NCBI RefSeq assembly: GCF_017893965.1
Contig: NZ_CP054142.1
Coordinates: 372,001 to 436,000 of the forward strand
Direction of reading: 5' to 3'
Source of the DNA: Treponema parvum
Lineage (GTDB): Bacteria; Spirochaetota; Spirochaetia; Treponematales; Treponemataceae
Length of the DNA: 64,000 nt
The position numbers were made by a program, and so were the translations under genes. This document shows, piece after piece, positions 1-8,117 of this stretch (positions are counted from its first letter, which is position 1; each line of letters opens with the position of its first letter). The notes below the pieces were generated by a model. That model did not search any database. It was not told the DNA's origin and was given only the letters and a program-made list of their open reading frames with translations.

Positions 1-2
1 TC

Positions 3-1100
3 AGGAGGCGCCTTTACGCAGGTACGGAAGTGCATTTTTATTCGGATCCTAAATTTATAAATGCACCTTTGTTTTCCGACATTTCCGGCTCGCGCGGCAG
101 ACGGCGGAATGCCTTATTTATAGATCCCCAAATAGCGGATAAGGCGGTTTTAAATAAAATACAAACTTCGTTTTATCAAGAAGACCGAGTGAAAAAAAAT
201 ACGCATTTTATAATGCCTCAGGATGAAGTTTTGTCTTTTTTACAGTCTACGGAAAATCCCGACGCTTCGGTTATTCCGCTTCCCTGCGACGAGGATATTC
301 TTTTGCGATCCGGTAAAAATCCGCCGGAATATGATCCTGCCGAATCCGTAGAACTTTCCGATTTTGAGAATTTCATACTCTCGGAAATTATAGGCGGATC
401 TCCTGCCGCAAAAAAATTGAAATTCCAGCTGGCATTGGCGGCGCGCTCGGATTTGCCGGTCATCTTTTTAGGGGAACCGGGAACGGGTAAAAGTTTTGCT
501 GCTTCGTTTATTCATAGATTATCCAAACGCAGAAAATCTCTTTTTTGCGTGCTCGATATGGGAACGCTGTCTGAAAATTTAGCCGATACCGAATTGTTCG
601 GGTCGAGGCACGGAGCTTTTACGGGCGCCGTAGATTCTTCGGGGCTTTTGCTTTTGTCCGACGGAGGAACACTTTTTTTGGATGAGATAGCCAACACGCC
701 TCTTTCAGTGCAGGCTAAGCTTTTAAGATTTTTGGAAACAGGCGCTTTTCGTCCCGTTGGAGCGGTAAAAGAAAATACGGTAAATTCACGGCTGATTTTT
801 GCGACGAACGCGGATCTTCAGTCGCTCATAGAACAAAAATTATTTCGGGAAGATCTTTACGACAGAATAAACGTTTTTCCGATACGCTTAAGGCCGCTTC
901 GCGAACGTGTCGAAGACATAGCTCCCCTTGCTGAAAATTTTTTAAGCAAAAATTCCTGCCGTATTTCCGATGCGGCGCTTTCACTTTTAGAGTCTTACGA
1001 TTGGCCCGGTAATGTCCGCCAGCTCATGCACTGCCTTTCCCGAGCGATGGTTTTTTGCCGAGACAAGCTTATCGATGCGGACGATATTTTATTCGATTGA
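3..1100 (+). CDS. Sigma-54 interaction (AAA+) transcriptional activator, 5' end outside window
   Basis: This is the AAA+ ATPase part of a bacterial enhancer-binding protein, which remodels the sigma-54 holoenzyme. Visible motifs are a Walker A variant GEPGTGKS, the sigma-54-contacting GAFTGA loop within ELFGSRHGAFTGA, a Walker B GTLFLDEI, the arginine-finger region FREDLYDRINVFPIRLRPLRER, and the C-terminal lid YDWPGNVRQL. The frame stays open to the first base of the window, so the GTG at 30 is not a trustworthy start and the N-terminal sensory or receiver domain lies upstream. The protein stops about 15 residues after the lid (DDILFD). It therefore has no Fis-type helix-turn-helix and probably acts from solution or through a partner. 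Its last codons and 3' flank recur inverted at 19723-19777. Confidence 0.9.
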   Translation, partial: RRRLYAGTEVHFYSDPKFINAPLFSDISGSRGRRRNALFIDPQIADKAVLNKIQTSFYQEDRVKKNTHFIMPQDEVLSFLQSTENPDASVIPLPCDEDILLRSGKNPPEYDPAESVELSDFENFILSEIIGGSPAAKKLKFQLALAARSDLPVIFLGEPGTGKSFAASFIHRLSKRRKSLFCVLDMGTLSENLADTELFGSRHGAFTGAVDSSGLLLLSDGGTLFLDEIANTPLSVQAKLLRFLETGAFRPVGAVKENTVNSRLIFATNADLQSLIEQKLFREDLYDRINVFPIRLRPLRERVEDIAPLAENFLSKNSCRISDAALSLLESYDWPGNVRQLMHCLSRAMVFCRDKLIDADDILFD

Positions 1101-1148
1101 TCTTAATGCACATTTATCGGCGGTTCAGGGAATGGTAGAATGCGATGT

Positions 1149-1177
1149 TTTAACTCGCGATAATACAGCGAGTTAAA
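1149..1177. repeat. 10-bp perfect inverted repeat with 9-nt spacer
   Basis: TTTAACTCGC and GCGAGTTAAA flank a 9-nt spacer between the sigma-54 gene and the RHS fragment. No T run follows on either strand, so it is not a standard terminator. The 9-nt spacing recalls CIRCE, but the arms do not match TTAGCACTC. It could be an operator or the end of the island. Confidence 0.5.
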
Positions 1178-1181
1178 GCTC

Positions 1182-1328
1182 GTCGGCATCTCGAAAAAAC
1201 ACACAAAGACAAGCAAAGTCGGATGGAACATAAGCGGAGCTGTAAGCTATGATGAGAAGAGGATAACCGTTGCTGAAAGGCGAATGCACTTTGTAGAAGG
1301 GGAAAAATATAGAATCTATAAACATTAG
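1182..1328 (+). pseudogene. RHS-family protein fragment upstream of hicAB
   Basis: Frame 3 reads about 48 codons without a start and ends at TAG. It includes GWNISGAVSYDEK and then MHFVEGEKYRIYKH. This resembles the SGAVxYDxKGRxV segments that precede the YD-repeat core in large RHS/TcB-like proteins. The core resumes after the hicAB module, so this looks like a stranded piece of the same gene. The resemblance is by eye only. Confidence 0.5.
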
Positions 1329-1358
1329 CGGAAAAACAGATCAACACGACGCGACGGC

Positions 1359-1387
1359 TTGCTAACAATGCGCATAGTGTGTATACT
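1359..1387 (+). promoter_or_regulatory. hicAB promoter with possible operator
   Basis: The -35 box TTGCTA (1359-1364) lies 17 nt from the -10 box TATACT (1382-1387). Transcription should start near 1394, nine bases before the hicA ATG at 1403. An imperfect dyad, ATAGT-N6-ACTAT (1374-1389), covers the -10 box. HicB proteins often repress their own promoter, so this dyad is a reasonable operator guess. Confidence 0.6.
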
Positions 1388-1402
1388 ATAAATAGAGATG
1401 AG

Positions 1403-1585
1403 ATGACGGTAAAAGAGATAGAAAAAATACTCAAGGCTGACGGGTGGTATTTTGTTACAGCAAAGGGCTCTCACAATCAATATAAACATAGTGTAAAATC
1501 CGGAAAAGTTACGGTACCGAATCATAAAGGGGATATACCCATCGGAACGGTAAAAGCAATCCTAAAGCAGGCGGGATTGAAATAA
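1403..1585 (+). CDS. hicA: HicA-family mRNA interferase toxin
   Basis: This 60-residue protein matches HicA (YcfA), a small dsRBD-fold ribonuclease that cleaves mRNA when not bound by HicB. The N-terminal MTVKEIEKILKADGW, the GSHNQYKH segment with the catalytic histidine (about residue 24), and the end GTVKAILKQAGL are characteristic. The ATG at 1403 is preferred over a GTG at 1379, because the GTG overlaps the -10 box and lies upstream of the predicted transcript start. hicB follows after 20 bases in the usual toxin-first order. No frame damage is visible, so the pair could be active. Confidence 0.9.
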   Translation: MTVKEIEKILKADGWYFVTAKGSHNQYKHSVKSGKVTVPNHKGDIPIGTVKAILKQAGLK

Positions 1586-1605
1586 GCATAACGGAGGAAA
1601 AGAAC

Positions 1606-2010
1606 ATGAAATTAGCATATCCGGCGATTATAACATACTGTGAAGAAGATACCAGTTATAGTGTGGAATTTCCCGATTTGAAAGGATGTGTTTCTGGAGG
1701 GTTTTCTCTTATCGAGGCGATAGAGATGGGCATAGATGCGGCTTCAGGATGGATACTGACGGAGATGGAGGAGGGAGAAAGCATACCGAAAGCAAGCGAT
1801 CCGGCAAAAATAAAATTAACAGATGATAAGAGTTTTATAACTATACTTATATTGGATATGGATTCATATAGTGAAAAGTATTCAAGTAAATCCATAAGAA
1901 AAAATATAACGCTTCCGAAATGGGTAAATACGCTTGCAGAGAAAAATCATGTGAATTTTTCACAATTATTGCAGAACACGATAGTAGAAAAATATATAGG
2001 GGTTGTGTAA
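1606..2010 (+). CDS. hicB: HicB-family antitoxin
   Basis: This 134-residue HicB-type antitoxin should bind and neutralise HicA and repress the operon. The N-terminal partial RNase H-like fold is seen in YPAIITYCEEDTSYSVEFPDLKGCVSGG and the ALEMG-like segment IEAIEMGIDAAS. The C-terminal part (ITLPKWVNTLAEKNHVNFSQLLQ, about residues 103-125) looks like a ribbon-helix-helix DNA-binding tail. A good ribosome site, GGAGGAAAAGAAC, precedes the ATG. The module sits between two RHS fragments, which suggests that it inserted into or replaced part of that gene. Confidence 0.9.
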   Translation: MKLAYPAIITYCEEDTSYSVEFPDLKGCVSGGFSLIEAIEMGIDAASGWILTEMEEGESIPKASDPAKIKLTDDKSFITILILDMDSYSEKYSSKSIRKNITLPKWVNTLAEKNHVNFSQLLQNTIVEKYIGVV

Positions 2011-2070
2011 CCTTAGCTAAGGAAAAGATACGGCTATCACTTTGTTGGAGAAACTGAAGGCGGTTTTGCT

Positions 2071-3216
2071 TTGCCTAGAACGCTGATGGCGCTTACAGTT
2101 ATGCCGGTATGCGTTTCGGAAATGCTTTCGTTGCTTGCATCGGTTATGAAACTTGCCGCATATGAGTACGGAAAGCTCGGAGAAGTTATAAAAGAAAAGC
2201 GAACGCTTAAAAGACACATACCGTCACATGAGAGTGAAAAGACATCCGTAATGGAATATGTAAGCGACTACCTCGGCCGAATGCAGAGCATTACATATCC
2301 TGACAGGGAAAAAGTTACTTACGGCTATGACGAAGGAGGACAGGTCAGAAGTATAAAAGGCATACACGACTCTCAAGAGTACACTTACATAGAGAACATA
2401 GGATATGACGAATACAGCCAGAGAGTGTATATAAAATACGGAAACGGAGTTGAGACAAACTACACGTATGATGACGATATGAGATGGCTAAAGCACATAA
2501 ACACCGAAAACAAATTCGGGATGCAATATCAAAACATAGACTACACCTTTGACGATGTAGGTAATGTATTAGGCTATGATAATAACTGTATGAACGGAGC
2601 GCGCTACAGCACAAAGCAGACATATACCTATGATTCTCTTTATCAGCTTATTTTTGCAGAAGGTACTACGGAAGACAACCCCTACGGTATTATAGGATCG
2701 CCTGATTATCTAAGCTCTTACAGTCAAAACTTCTCCTTTGATGAAATCGGGAACATGATAAATAAGAAGAGTACTGAAATAATCACTCCTGCAATGCAGA
2801 AGAAGAGTGGAGACGATTTAAACTATGAGTTTACATATGAGTATGATACGGACTATGCACACCGCTTAAAGAGAGTAGGAAGTGAGAAGAAAGGCTTTAG
2901 ATATTATACATATGATAAAAACGGGAATGTTACATCCGAAAGCGACGGAACATCTCCTAATGAAGACACGACGACTCTTACACCCGTAACCGTAACCTCA
3001 CACACGAATGAAGAGGGAAATCCCGTCTATGAAGCCGACTATGCATGGGCATGGCCTTGGGGCAATAACAATACGGGAAAAAAGCCTGTCTCAACTAACA
3101 AACGTACCTATGAATGGAACAGCAGAAACCTTTTAAGCCGAAGCGTAAACTCTGTCTATGACACGCGCTATGCATATAGTGCGGACGGAAACAGAGCTGC
3201 CAAATGGACTCTCTAA
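2071..3216 (+). pseudogene. RHS/YD-repeat core fragment, ends in a frameshift
   Basis: This is a central part of an RHS repeat protein, a large shell-forming polymorphic-toxin scaffold. YD-type repeats are plain, for example YDEGGQVRSI, YTYDDDMRWL, YTFDDVGNVL, YTYDSLYQL, FSFDEIGNM and YTYDKNGNVTSESDG. Clear RHS sequence begins near 2158 (YEYGKLGEVIKE); the 30-40 residues before it are not recognisable. The frame breaks at 3208-3216: GNRAAKWT is followed by a stop here, while skipping one base at ACTCTCTAACTC restores the expected SNSSETLYFN. The N-terminal bulk of the gene is missing. Either the gene is a decayed relic that donates tips, or the shift is a sequencing error. Confidence 0.8.
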
Positions 3217-4330
3217 CTCAAGTGAGACATTATACTTTAACACTATGTGGACATGGCACACTGATACGGGACTTCCTGAAGGGCAGTATTCAAAGCACAT
3301 CTACCTAGGTGAGACAAGGATCGTAACCAAGCAGACAAGTAAGCTTGATATAAGCTATGGGCAAAGCGATGAGTATCACCACAGGTATTACTATCACCCT
3401 GACCATCTAGGCTCGGCACAGCTTGTAACAGACTATGAGGGAAACGAGTACCAACGTATTGAATACACGCCGTATGGAGAGCTCTGGGTAGAGAAGAAGT
3501 CAAAGACGGAAGAAGGCTTACGTTTCCTGCCATACAAATTTACTGCGAAAGAGCAAGATGAAGAAACCGGACTCTACTACTATGGAGCGAGATACCTCGA
3601 TGCGAAGTACAGTAGGTGGTTGTCGACCGATCCGGCGGTCGGGGAGTACATTCCGCAGACTCCTGTAAGTGATGAGGCGAAGAAATACAACCAAAGCCTG
3701 CCGGGACAGGGTGGTATCTTCAATATTGTAAACTTACAACTATATCACTATGCGGGCAATAATCCTGTGAAGTATACCGATCCGGATGGGAAAAAATTAA
3801 CTTTGACTGTTGATAAGTCAGAACAAAGTATGAATACAAAATTTGAAATAGGAGGAGCAACTTTAATAAATTTTAATTCAAAAGTAACAACACATGTTGT
3901 TCCTGATGGGGATACAACACAGGATCCTGCTGCTAATGTAAATACTAATCAACGGGACGCCTCAGATGGTAGTTTTTGGACCCAATATCCTAATGGGACT
4001 TGGAAAATTACAGAAGTAAAACAGTCCGATAAGACAAAAAAAGATTCTCAGGGGAAAACGGAAGCTGATAAATACGGTTCACAACAATTAAGAACATCTG
4101 CATCTCAATTGTTACCAGTATATGATTCGGATGGTAATCCTGTTTTAAACGAAGATGGTTCACAAAAAACAACACGTTCGAGCGGATATAATGTCCACGC
4201 TACAGGCTATAGTAACACCGCAGGTTGTGTTGGTGTTTTCAGTAAGTTTAAAATGTGGTTAAACGTAAAATTATTTCAATTAAACGAAAAAATTGAAAAA
4301 AACACCTCAATTATTACAGTTCAGGACTAA
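3158..4330 (+). CDS. RHS core end plus C-terminal toxin-like tip
   Basis: This frame continues the RHS protein after the one-base shift. Core hallmarks are YYYHPDHLGSAQLVTD, YTPYGELWVE and the terminal signature TGLYYYGARYLDAKYSRWLSTDP, followed by YHYAGNNPVKYTDPDG. The variable tip starts after the PDG motif and is about 180 residues long. The tip is more AT-rich than the core. It holds NVHATG and TAGCVGV, in which a histidine (codon 4196-4198) sits ten residues before a cysteine (codon 4226-4228). This spacing recalls the H...GC active-site motif of L,D-transpeptidase-like families. I infer a peptidoglycan-directed toxin, which is unproven. The next gene starts 3 bases later and is probably its immunity protein. 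No convincing independent start codon serves this frame, so expression may need frameshifting. Confidence 0.7.
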   Translation: MTRAMHIVRTETELPNGLSNSSETLYFNTMWTWHTDTGLPEGQYSKHIYLGETRIVTKQTSKLDISYGQSDEYHHRYYYHPDHLGSAQLVTDYEGNEYQRIEYTPYGELWVEKKSKTEEGLRFLPYKFTAKEQDEETGLYYYGARYLDAKYSRWLSTDPAVGEYIPQTPVSDEAKKYNQSLPGQGGIFNIVNLQLYHYAGNNPVKYTDPDGKKLTLTVDKSEQSMNTKFEIGGATLINFNSKVTTHVVPDGDTTQDPAANVNTNQRDASDGSFWTQYPNGTWKITEVKQSDKTKKDSQGKTEADKYGSQQLRTSASQLLPVYDSDGNPVLNEDGSQKTTRSSGYNVHATGYSNTAGCVGVFSKFKMWLNVKLFQLNEKIEKNTSIITVQD

Positions 4331-4333
4331 CAT

Positions 4334-5068
4334 ATGAAAAAACTAATAAGTATTTTATTTTTGATATTTTCAAGCTTTTGTATCTTCGGAGAAAACATAA
4401 ATTTATGTTTTAATGCGGAAATCAATAAATATTACTCAAAATTCAATCGAAAAAATAAACTGTCCGAAAAAAATATAATACTCAATTTTAATGAAAGTGG
4501 ATTATTAACAGGTTTAACTAATGGGTTTGATAAACTTTCCGGTTATTATGGGAATAATTTAATTATCAAACAGAGTGATGATAAAATTCAAGTTTACTAC
4601 GATGACAGGTTATTGCTGATTTTTCAAAATGACAATGAAAACCTCATAGTAACTAAACTCTTCAATAAAAAAACTGAAACGTCAAAAATTATTTTCTCAG
4701 AGAATGAAATTTATTGGGATAATAGAAAAATAGAAGTAATGACAAATAAAATTTTAGGAAAAAAGAATGATGCTATATTTTTACACTATAGCAATGCAAT
4801 TTTAGAAGCCTTTTTTAAAGAAACTAAATCTAGAATGTATAAGTACGAACGGAAAGAAGATAGTGTAATTATATGTTGTTTTAAAATAGGACCTGAGAAC
4901 AACTGGGATTTAATGTTTGAGAATAATAATGTTCGTTGTCTTGGTGCTTTTAATTTTAAAAACAAAAAAAACAATTTTATTTCTTATTATATTTTACGAA
5001 CATATAATGAGACTTTATCGGACATATATTTAGGCTTGATTGGTTTCACTTTTGAGGAACTGAAATGA
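4334..5068 (+). CDS. Exported protein of unknown family, candidate immunity partner of the RHS tip
   Basis: This 244-residue protein begins with a classical signal peptide: MKK, a hydrophobic stretch LISILFLIFSSFCIF, then GEN as a probable cleavage region. The mature part is lysine- and asparagine-rich with alternating hydrophobics and suggests a beta-rich fold; I recognise no family. The gene is very AT-rich, like the RHS tip before it and unlike the surrounding housekeeping genes. It starts 3 bases after the RHS stop, the classic position of an immunity gene. Export fits a toxin acting in the periplasm or on the cell wall. An IS256 element begins only a few bases beyond its stop. Confidence 0.75.
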   Translation: MKKLISILFLIFSSFCIFGENINLCFNAEINKYYSKFNRKNKLSEKNIILNFNESGLLTGLTNGFDKLSGYYGNNLIIKQSDDKIQVYYDDRLLLIFQNDNENLIVTKLFNKKTETSKIIFSENEIYWDNRKIEVMTNKILGKKNDAIFLHYSNAILEAFFKETKSRMYKYERKEDSVIICCFKIGPENNWDLMFENNNVRCLGAFNFKNKKNNFISYYILRTYNETLSDIYLGLIGFTFEELK

Positions 5069-5074
5069 CGATAC

Positions 5075-6407
5075 TGTACAATAAAGTTCGCAATTTGGGG
5101 TAGAAAAAAGCCATTGAAAATTCCAGAATGTTGGTTAGCACACTAACAAAAAAGGAACAAACAATGGCCAAGAAGAACGATACTGCATTTTTTGAAAAAA
5201 AACTACTGGATTTTGTAACGTCAACAGATCCTATGTTGGAAATGCTCCAGTGGGTAATGGACAAGTTCATGGAGATTGAAGTTGCGCATAAGACCGGAGC
5301 CGAAAAAGAGATTCACGCGCAAAGCCGCACCGGTTACAGATGCGGCTACAGAATCCGCCGCTTTGATACACGGCTCGGGACAGTTTATCTTTCGGTTCCC
5401 AAAATACGACAGGGCGGCTATATCCCGTTCTTTGTGACGGAGAAGAAACGCAGCGAACAGGCGCTCATTCAGGTCGTGCAGGAATGCTGGCTGAACGGAG
5501 TATCAACGCGCAAGATTGAGCATATAGCGAAGAAACTCGGAATTGAAAGCCTGAGCGCCTCTGAGGTCAGCCGGATAAACAGTTCTCTTGACCAGATGGT
5601 CGATGAGTTCCGTAAGCGCAGGCTGGAAGCAGAGTATCCGGTAATCTGGGTAGACGCTCTTTATGAAAAGATTCGTGACAACCACAGAATTACCAACAAG
5701 GCCGTGATGGTAATTAAGGCGGTAAATCTTGAAGGGCAGCAGGAAATTCTTGCTGTGGAGCCTATGGAAAATGAATCTGAAGAGACATATTCAGCTCTTT
5801 TCAGAAAGCTCCGGGAACGCGGACTTGAGAAAGTCTGGCTGTGCGTTTCCGATGCACACAAGGGGCTTCAGGCGGCGATACGCAAAACCATGCCTGAAAC
5901 TACATGGCAGAGGTGTAAGGTTCATTTCATGCGGAATATACTTGCATATGTTCGGCAGAAAGACAAGGAAAAAGTTGGTGCAAGGCTGAAGCTTATCCGG
6001 AAAGTTCCTGATGAAAAATCGGCAAGAGCACTGAAGGATGATTTCTGCGAGGAATATGAAAAATCATTTCCCAAGGCAGTAGAATGTCTTGAAGAAGGAT
6101 TTGAAGATTCCGTTCAATTTTACGCTTTTGAGGAACTGGACAGTCGTAAGATTTCAAGCACTAGCACGCTTGAACGGCTTAACCGTGAAATCCGGCGAAG
6201 GTCATCTGTTGTCGGCATTTTTCCGTCAACGAATGCTTATATAAGGCTGATAACAAGCTATCTGCTTGAGTATTCAGAGGACTGGCAGACTGAGCGTTGC
6301 TACATAAATGCCACTTCAATAAAAGTTCAAAAGGAAATTCTGTTTAACGCAGCATGATGGATTTATGACTTTTTTCAAAAACAAAATTGCGAACTAAAAT
6401 TGACACA
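5075..6407 (+). mobile_element. IS256-family insertion sequence
   Basis: The element consists of the transposase gene between imperfect terminal inverted repeats. The left end begins TGTACAATAA and the right end, read inward, TGTGTCAATTTT. Both run into the same 12-bp core AGTTCGCAATTT (5085-5096, and inverted at 6384-6395). The ends are therefore placed to within a few bases. I found no 8-9 bp target duplication in the flanks, so the original target may have rearranged. Confidence 0.75.
5164..6357 (+). CDS. IS256/Mutator-type DDE transposase
   Basis: This intact 397-residue transposase is of normal length for the family. The DDE triad is visible: D164 in WVDALYEK, D230 in CVSDAHKGL, and E337 in STLERLNREIRRRS. 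Other family motifs are QRCKVHFMRNIL after the second aspartate and GIFPSTNAYIRLI near the end. The ATG at 5164 is chosen because AAAGGA sits just upstream, whereas the ATG at 5128 has no ribosome site. All key residues are present, so the element may still be mobile. Confidence 0.93.
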   Translation: MAKKNDTAFFEKKLLDFVTSTDPMLEMLQWVMDKFMEIEVAHKTGAEKEIHAQSRTGYRCGYRIRRFDTRLGTVYLSVPKIRQGGYIPFFVTEKKRSEQALIQVVQECWLNGVSTRKIEHIAKKLGIESLSASEVSRINSSLDQMVDEFRKRRLEAEYPVIWVDALYEKIRDNHRITNKAVMVIKAVNLEGQQEILAVEPMENESEETYSALFRKLRERGLEKVWLCVSDAHKGLQAAIRKTMPETTWQRCKVHFMRNILAYVRQKDKEKVGARLKLIRKVPDEKSARALKDDFCEEYEKSFPKAVECLEEGFEDSVQFYAFEELDSRKISSTSTLERLNREIRRRSSVVGIFPSTNAYIRLITSYLLEYSEDWQTERCYINATSIKVQKEILFNAA

Positions 6408-6436
6408 ATCAAGAATGAACATATAATTCTTGAGTA

Positions 6437-7042
6437 TTATCTTTCATCTAAATTGAAATCAATATGTTCCCTGCCTGATTGTAATTGTTTATCCTCTGGT
6501 CTCATAAAATGTATTGTTAATTTGCATAAGAGTAGGTAGAATCCCACAAGATTAAGAGAATGTTTTATACACATTTGATTATTTTTTCTGCCATCAATAA
6601 AATATTGTTTTGGCATAGATTGAATATATGAAAAATCAGCAAATATTTCTTCTTCAGATACATCAGGAAAATACATTTTTCCAAAGAACTTATTATTTTT
6701 TAATTCTGTTATTTGCGATTTTGAAAAGCACCCCTCATCAAAAGAATAAAATGGTGCAATTAAAATATAATCATCATTCTCTATATCACAAGAATTTGAA
6801 ATTATTAAAACGGTTCGTTTAGCCATATTAATAGAACCGTCAATTCCTATTATTGGAACATTAACATTTTCAATAATATCACCCTGGCATATGCCATCGA
6901 GAAGTTTGTTATTATAACATTCAAATGTTTTTCCATGCTCATAGAACTGTTTTAAACTATGTTTTGTTTGTTCTTGTACATATGGATTTATTGAAGGAAA
7001 TAGCGATGTTACAAAATCTATAAACGAGGCATCAAATATCAA
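6437..7042 (-). CDS. Uncharacterised protein, last gene of an AT-rich operon
   Basis: The product is 201 residues and soluble, and I do not recognise a named family. A segment near residue 50 reads GICQGDIIENV and is followed about 25 residues later by VLIISNSCDIEN. This QGDI...SxSCDI layout occurs in small uncharacterised proteins of accessory islands. AGAGG lies 8-9 bases before the ATG. The preceding gene ends 11 bases upstream, so it belongs to one transcript with the next two entries. The very AT-rich composition and the nearby hsdS remnant suggest transferred, possibly defence-related DNA. Confidence 0.6.
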   Translation of the reverse strand: MIFDASFIDFVTSLFPSINPYVQEQTKHSLKQFYEHGKTFECYNNKLLDGICQGDIIENVNVPIIGIDGSINMAKRTVLIISNSCDIENDDYILIAPFYSFDEGCFSKSQITELKNNKFFGKMYFPDVSEEEIFADFSYIQSMPKQYFIDGRKNNQMCIKHSLNLVGFYLLLCKLTIHFMRPEDKQLQSGREHIDFNLDER

Positions 7043-7053
7043 ATTACAACCTC

Positions 7054-7302
7054 TTAGAACAATTTCATACCTGTAGGCTTATATATTTTACTAATTGCCT
7101 GTGTATATTTTCTCTGTTCTTCAGATGTGAAAGAACGCATATCGGGAAATAAAGAAGATGCAGTAGAATAAGCTGTCTGAGCTTTCTGGTATGAGATAAT
7201 TGGGGGCATAGAATTGCAATTGCTATGTATATCAAAATTTGAAAAAGAAATTTGAGTATCACAAACAGAATTATTTAATCCAATAATAACCATGCCTAAC
7301 AT
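7054..7302 (-). CDS. Small uncharacterised protein, middle gene of an AT-rich operon
   Basis: The product is 82 residues. The start overlaps the stop of the upstream gene in ATGTTAG, which implies translational coupling and is the main reason to accept this short frame. The N-terminus is hydrophobic (MLGMVIIGLNN), but too short and polar afterwards for a clear membrane segment. The rest is serine- and glutamine-rich, with FTSEEQRKYTQAISKIYKP near the end. I recognise no family. Confidence 0.5.
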   Translation of the reverse strand: MLGMVIIGLNNSVCDTQISFSNFDIHSNCNSMPPIISYQKAQTAYSTASSLFPDMRSFTSEEQRKYTQAISKIYKPTGMKLF

Positions 7303-8030
7303 TGAATTTCTCCTTTGCTAACTAAATTATCCAAACCTGATTTTAATACATCATCAGCAATTATTAATATTTTTTCAAAAGATTCTTTTGTTGAAAAATA
7401 ATCTCTCGATCTATTTGCAATTTTTCTGTCATTCATATCAAGAGTTATACCTATTTTATTATTCATTTCAGGCAAAATCTGAATACTTTCCAAATTAGTA
7501 ATTTGATTCTGCTGATATCTTTGATTCTGAAGTTGTAAATTAATAAAATATTTGTTCTCAAAATCAAAACTCTGTTTTATTAATACATCATGCAAATTTA
7601 AATTAGAGATGAATTTTTTCTTTAAAAATAGGTTTTCAATTTTAGCTACACTTGAATTATCAACGGTTAGCAAAGAATTAACTGTCAGTCCACAATATTT
7701 TGGATTTATGTTTAATTCTTTAAAAAAATTGAATACTAAATTTACTTTTTTCTCTAAATATGGTTTGCAACGTCCAATCCAATCTTCTGAAAAATTATTA
7801 TCAAATTTTGTAGATAATTGTATCATATTCGAAGTAATAATAACTGTTGAAAATCCATGATGACTAAATAAGACGAAACGAGGAATCTCTACAGGTGCAT
7901 CTTCTGGTGTATTAAGAGTAGATATTTCAGGAAATTCACTAGAAAATGCATCAGAAACTAATGTATTTTTAGATGTAATATCTGAGAATCTCTCAAATAT
8001 GAATGTTGCTGTGCTATATAATACACTCAT
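7296..8030 (-). CDS. Uncharacterised protein, first gene of an AT-rich operon
   Basis: The product is 244 residues with no signal peptide or membrane segment. The pattern EIPRFVLFSHHGFSTVIITSNMI, followed by a tyrosine-lysine helix and then LNINPKYCGLTVNSLLTV, loosely resembles the sporadic about 250-residue TIGR04255 group. I cannot confirm that. The C-terminal half is asparagine- and glutamine-rich. It heads the three-gene unit running down to 6437, with coupled or closely spaced starts. Function unknown; the neighbourhood of toxin-antitoxin and restriction remnants makes a defence role possible. Confidence 0.6.
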   Translation of the reverse strand: MSVLYSTATFIFERFSDITSKNTLVSDAFSSEFPEISTLNTPEDAPVEIPRFVLFSHHGFSTVIITSNMIQLSTKFDNNFSEDWIGRCKPYLEKKVNLVFNFFKELNINPKYCGLTVNSLLTVDNSSVAKIENLFLKKKFISNLNLHDVLIKQSFDFENKYFINLQLQNQRYQQNQITNLESIQILPEMNNKIGITLDMNDRKIANRSRDYFSTKESFEKILIIADDVLKSGLDNLVSKGEIQC

Positions 8031-8117
8031 TCGCTAAAATATATCCCTTTTCATATAAAAAGTCTATTAGTAAAATAGTTACGTTCTATCTTAGAATTTT
8101 TAAATTACACATGTTTT

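Noticed and set aside
1149-1177. CIRCE heat-shock element
   Set aside because: The 9-nt spacer fits, but the arms TTTAACTCGC do not match TTAGCACTC, and no chaperone gene follows.
2017-2157. Frame GETEGGFALPRTLMALTVMPVCVSEML before the RHS core
   Set aside because: Open but not recognisable, and odd in composition on both strands. I could not assign it to RHS, HicB or any other family.
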